From an uncultured Gemmatimonadota bacterium (GTDB lineage Bacteria > Gemmatimonadota > Gemmatimonadetes > Longimicrobiales > Gaopeijiaceae), in the NCBI GenBank assembly GCA_938030915.1, contig CALHIO010000099.1, positions 1 to 6,813 of the forward strand: DNA of 6,813 nt, read 5' to 3'. A program made the translations under genes and the position numbers. This document shows positions 5,744 through 6,813 of the stretch, piece by piece. How positions within the stretch are numbered: position 1 is the first letter of the stretch; the number at the start of each line of letters is the position of its first letter. The notes beneath the pieces are model-generated. The model searched no databases. It was not told the origin of the DNA and worked only from the letters and a program-made list of their open reading frames with translations.

Positions 5744-6690
5744 CCGAGGTTGTCTCTACGGCGTCGAGTGGGGCCGGCGAGGAGGTGCGCCCCTCCGCTC
5801 GGCACCGACTCGAATACGCGGGATTTACATTCGCCCGCTTCGCACTCGGGATCGTACCCGAGGGATGGGCCGTTCGCCTCGCTGCTGGCTTCGGTTGGCT
5901 GGCCGGCGTCCTCGTCCGCCTCCGTCGGACAGATGTGGAAGCCCACCTGGCGCTCGCATTCCCCGACGAGTCTCCCGCTTGGCGCCGAAGGGTGGCCCGA
6001 CGGAGCTACATGCATCTGGGTCGCGAGGCGGTGATGCTTTTCCGTCTGCCCCGGTGGTCCCCGGAGGAGATCGTGTCTCGGGTCGACTTCAGGGGACTCG
6101 AGTGGCTGCGGGAGGCGGCGGCTGGAGATCGAGGGGTGATGCTGCTCACGGCCCACCTGGGGAACTGGGAGATCGCGGGTGCGTGCATCGCAGCGTCCGG
6201 CCTGCCGATCGACGTCGTCGGGAAGGGGATGGCGAACCGACGGTTCGAGGCCGACCTCTTTGCAACGCGGGAGCGCCTGGGGATGCGTGTCATCGAGATG
6301 GCGGATGCACCGAGGGGCGTATTGCGCTCTCTGGGCCGAGGACGACTTGCTGCGCTGCTCGGTGATCAGAACGCTCATCGGAATGGTGTCTTCATCCCGT
6401 TCTTCGGCCGTGATGCGGCGACGCCGCGTGGCCCCGCGGTCTTCGCACTCCGTGGAGACGTTCCGGTCTTTGTGGGCTTCGCGATTCGGCAACCCGGGTG
6501 GGCGCAGCGGTACACGGTCGACGCTCGTCGACTCGACTTCGAGCGTACGGGAGACGTCGAGGCCGATACCCGGGCGATGCTCACCGCCTACCATGCGATC
6601 CTGGAAGAGGCGATCGTATCAGCCCCGGATCAGTACTTCTGGCAGCACAAGCGGTGGAAGACACGGCCGCCTGAAGAGTCTGCGTCGTGA
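5740..6690 (+). CDS. LpxL/HtrB-type lysophospholipid (lipid A) acyltransferase
   Basis: A 316-residue protein of the usual size for the LpxL/LpxM (HtrB) family. These enzymes transfer acyl chains from acyl-ACP to lipid A precursors at the inner face of the cytoplasmic membrane. The catalytic HX4E motif is H139-LGNW-E144, in the typical context MLLTAHLGNWEIAG. Further family features are the hydrophobic N-terminal region (about 26-60), KGMANRRFEADLFATRERLG (162-181), LLGDQN with D209/Q210, FIPFFGRDAATPRGPA (218-233), and the C-terminal QYFWQHKRWKTRP (298-310). The ATG overlaps the exporter stop as ATGA and has no separate ribosome site, so translation is probably coupled. The pairing of this enzyme with an MsbA-type exporter is a known arrangement and fits late lipid A maturation followed by flipping. 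Whether it adds a primary, secondary or non-lipid-A acyl chain cannot be told. The first 20 residues look poorly conserved. Confidence 0.9.
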   Translation: MTEVVSTASSGAGEEVRPSARHRLEYAGFTFARFALGIVPEGWAVRLAAGFGWLAGVLVRLRRTDVEAHLALAFPDESPAWRRRVARRSYMHLGREAVMLFRLPRWSPEEIVSRVDFRGLEWLREAAAGDRGVMLLTAHLGNWEIAGACIAASGLPIDVVGKGMANRRFEADLFATRERLGMRVIEMADAPRGVLRSLGRGRLAALLGDQNAHRNGVFIPFFGRDAATPRGPAVFALRGDVPVFVGFAIRQPGWAQRYTVDARRLDFERTGDVEADTRAMLTAYHAILEEAIVSAPDQYFWQHKRWKTRPPEESAS

Positions 6691-6813
6691 CGGTCCGGGG
6701 CCGGAGGAACCGTGCTCGGAACGCCTGGTTACAACACGGGCACACGGTGTCCGGCGCACGACTGCATCGAACCCCGACACCCTGAACCGAACCCGGGCCA
6801 TCCGTCTGGATTT
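6691..6813 (+). other. Terminal 123 bases, no supported gene
   Basis: After the acyltransferase stop, a GGAGGA stretch (6703-6708) precedes GTG 6712, and that frame stays open to the window edge (34 codons). The peptide begins MLGTPGYNTGTRCPAHDCIE and is rich in Pro and His; I do not recognise it. A second forward frame is also open here, as expected by chance in GC-rich DNA. A modest 7-bp stem (6737-6743 with 6747-6753, one wobble, ACG loop) is present but has no T-tract, so it is not called a terminator. It could be the leader or the start of a further operon gene. Confidence 0.3.

Noticed and set aside
5535..6365. A 276-codon plus-strand open frame bridging the exporter and acyltransferase genes
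   Set aside because: It overlaps two convincing genes in another frame, and its Arg/Ser/Gly-rich translation has no recognisable feature.
6691..6813. Possible tRNA on the minus strand because of a GGGGTTCGATG string
   Set aside because: The flanking bases do not form a T-stem, and no acceptor, D or anticodon arms can be drawn.

Overview
The window carries six complete or nearly complete genes plus one gene cut by the left edge, all on the + strand. The DNA is GC-rich, with G/C dominating third codon positions. A PorX-type response regulator (receiver plus alkaline-phosphatase-like PglZ domain), a lipid A-type acyltransferase and a TonB-type protein together point to a Gram-negative bacterium of the Bacteroidota/Gemmatimonadota (FCB) assemblage. 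The high GC content makes Gemmatimonadota the more likely guess. This placement is inference; there is no rRNA or other marker gene in the window.

Left part (1-1651): the C-terminal end of a fasciclin (FAS1) domain protein, closed by a strong GC hairpin with a TTCG loop; a monotopic TonB-like protein with an acidic instead of Pro/Lys-rich linker; and a small four-helix DoxX-type membrane protein, closed by a second strong hairpin followed by TTT. These look like separate, unrelated transcription units.

Right part (1652-6690): a tightly packed run of four genes. It starts with an arsenate reductase/low-molecular-weight phosphatase family protein that has a 65-70 residue N-terminal extension. 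It continues with the PorX-like regulator, an MsbA-type ABC exporter and an LpxL/HtrB-type acyltransferase. Junctions are 9 nt, 8 nt and a 4-nt ATGA overlap, so the four are probably co-transcribed. The last two are classical partners in lipid A maturation and transport. The regulator in front of them suggests, without proving it, that oligonucleotide/two-component signalling and envelope lipid assembly are linked here.

The most notable non-coding signal is a perfect 8-bp inverted repeat with a 3-nt loop. It covers the stop codon of the arsC-like gene and ends on the first base of the proposed porX start codon. A second perfect 7-bp inverted repeat lies upstream of the arsC-like gene. The last 123 bases hold no gene that can be supported. 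No CRISPR array, insertion sequence, tRNA or rRNA was seen.
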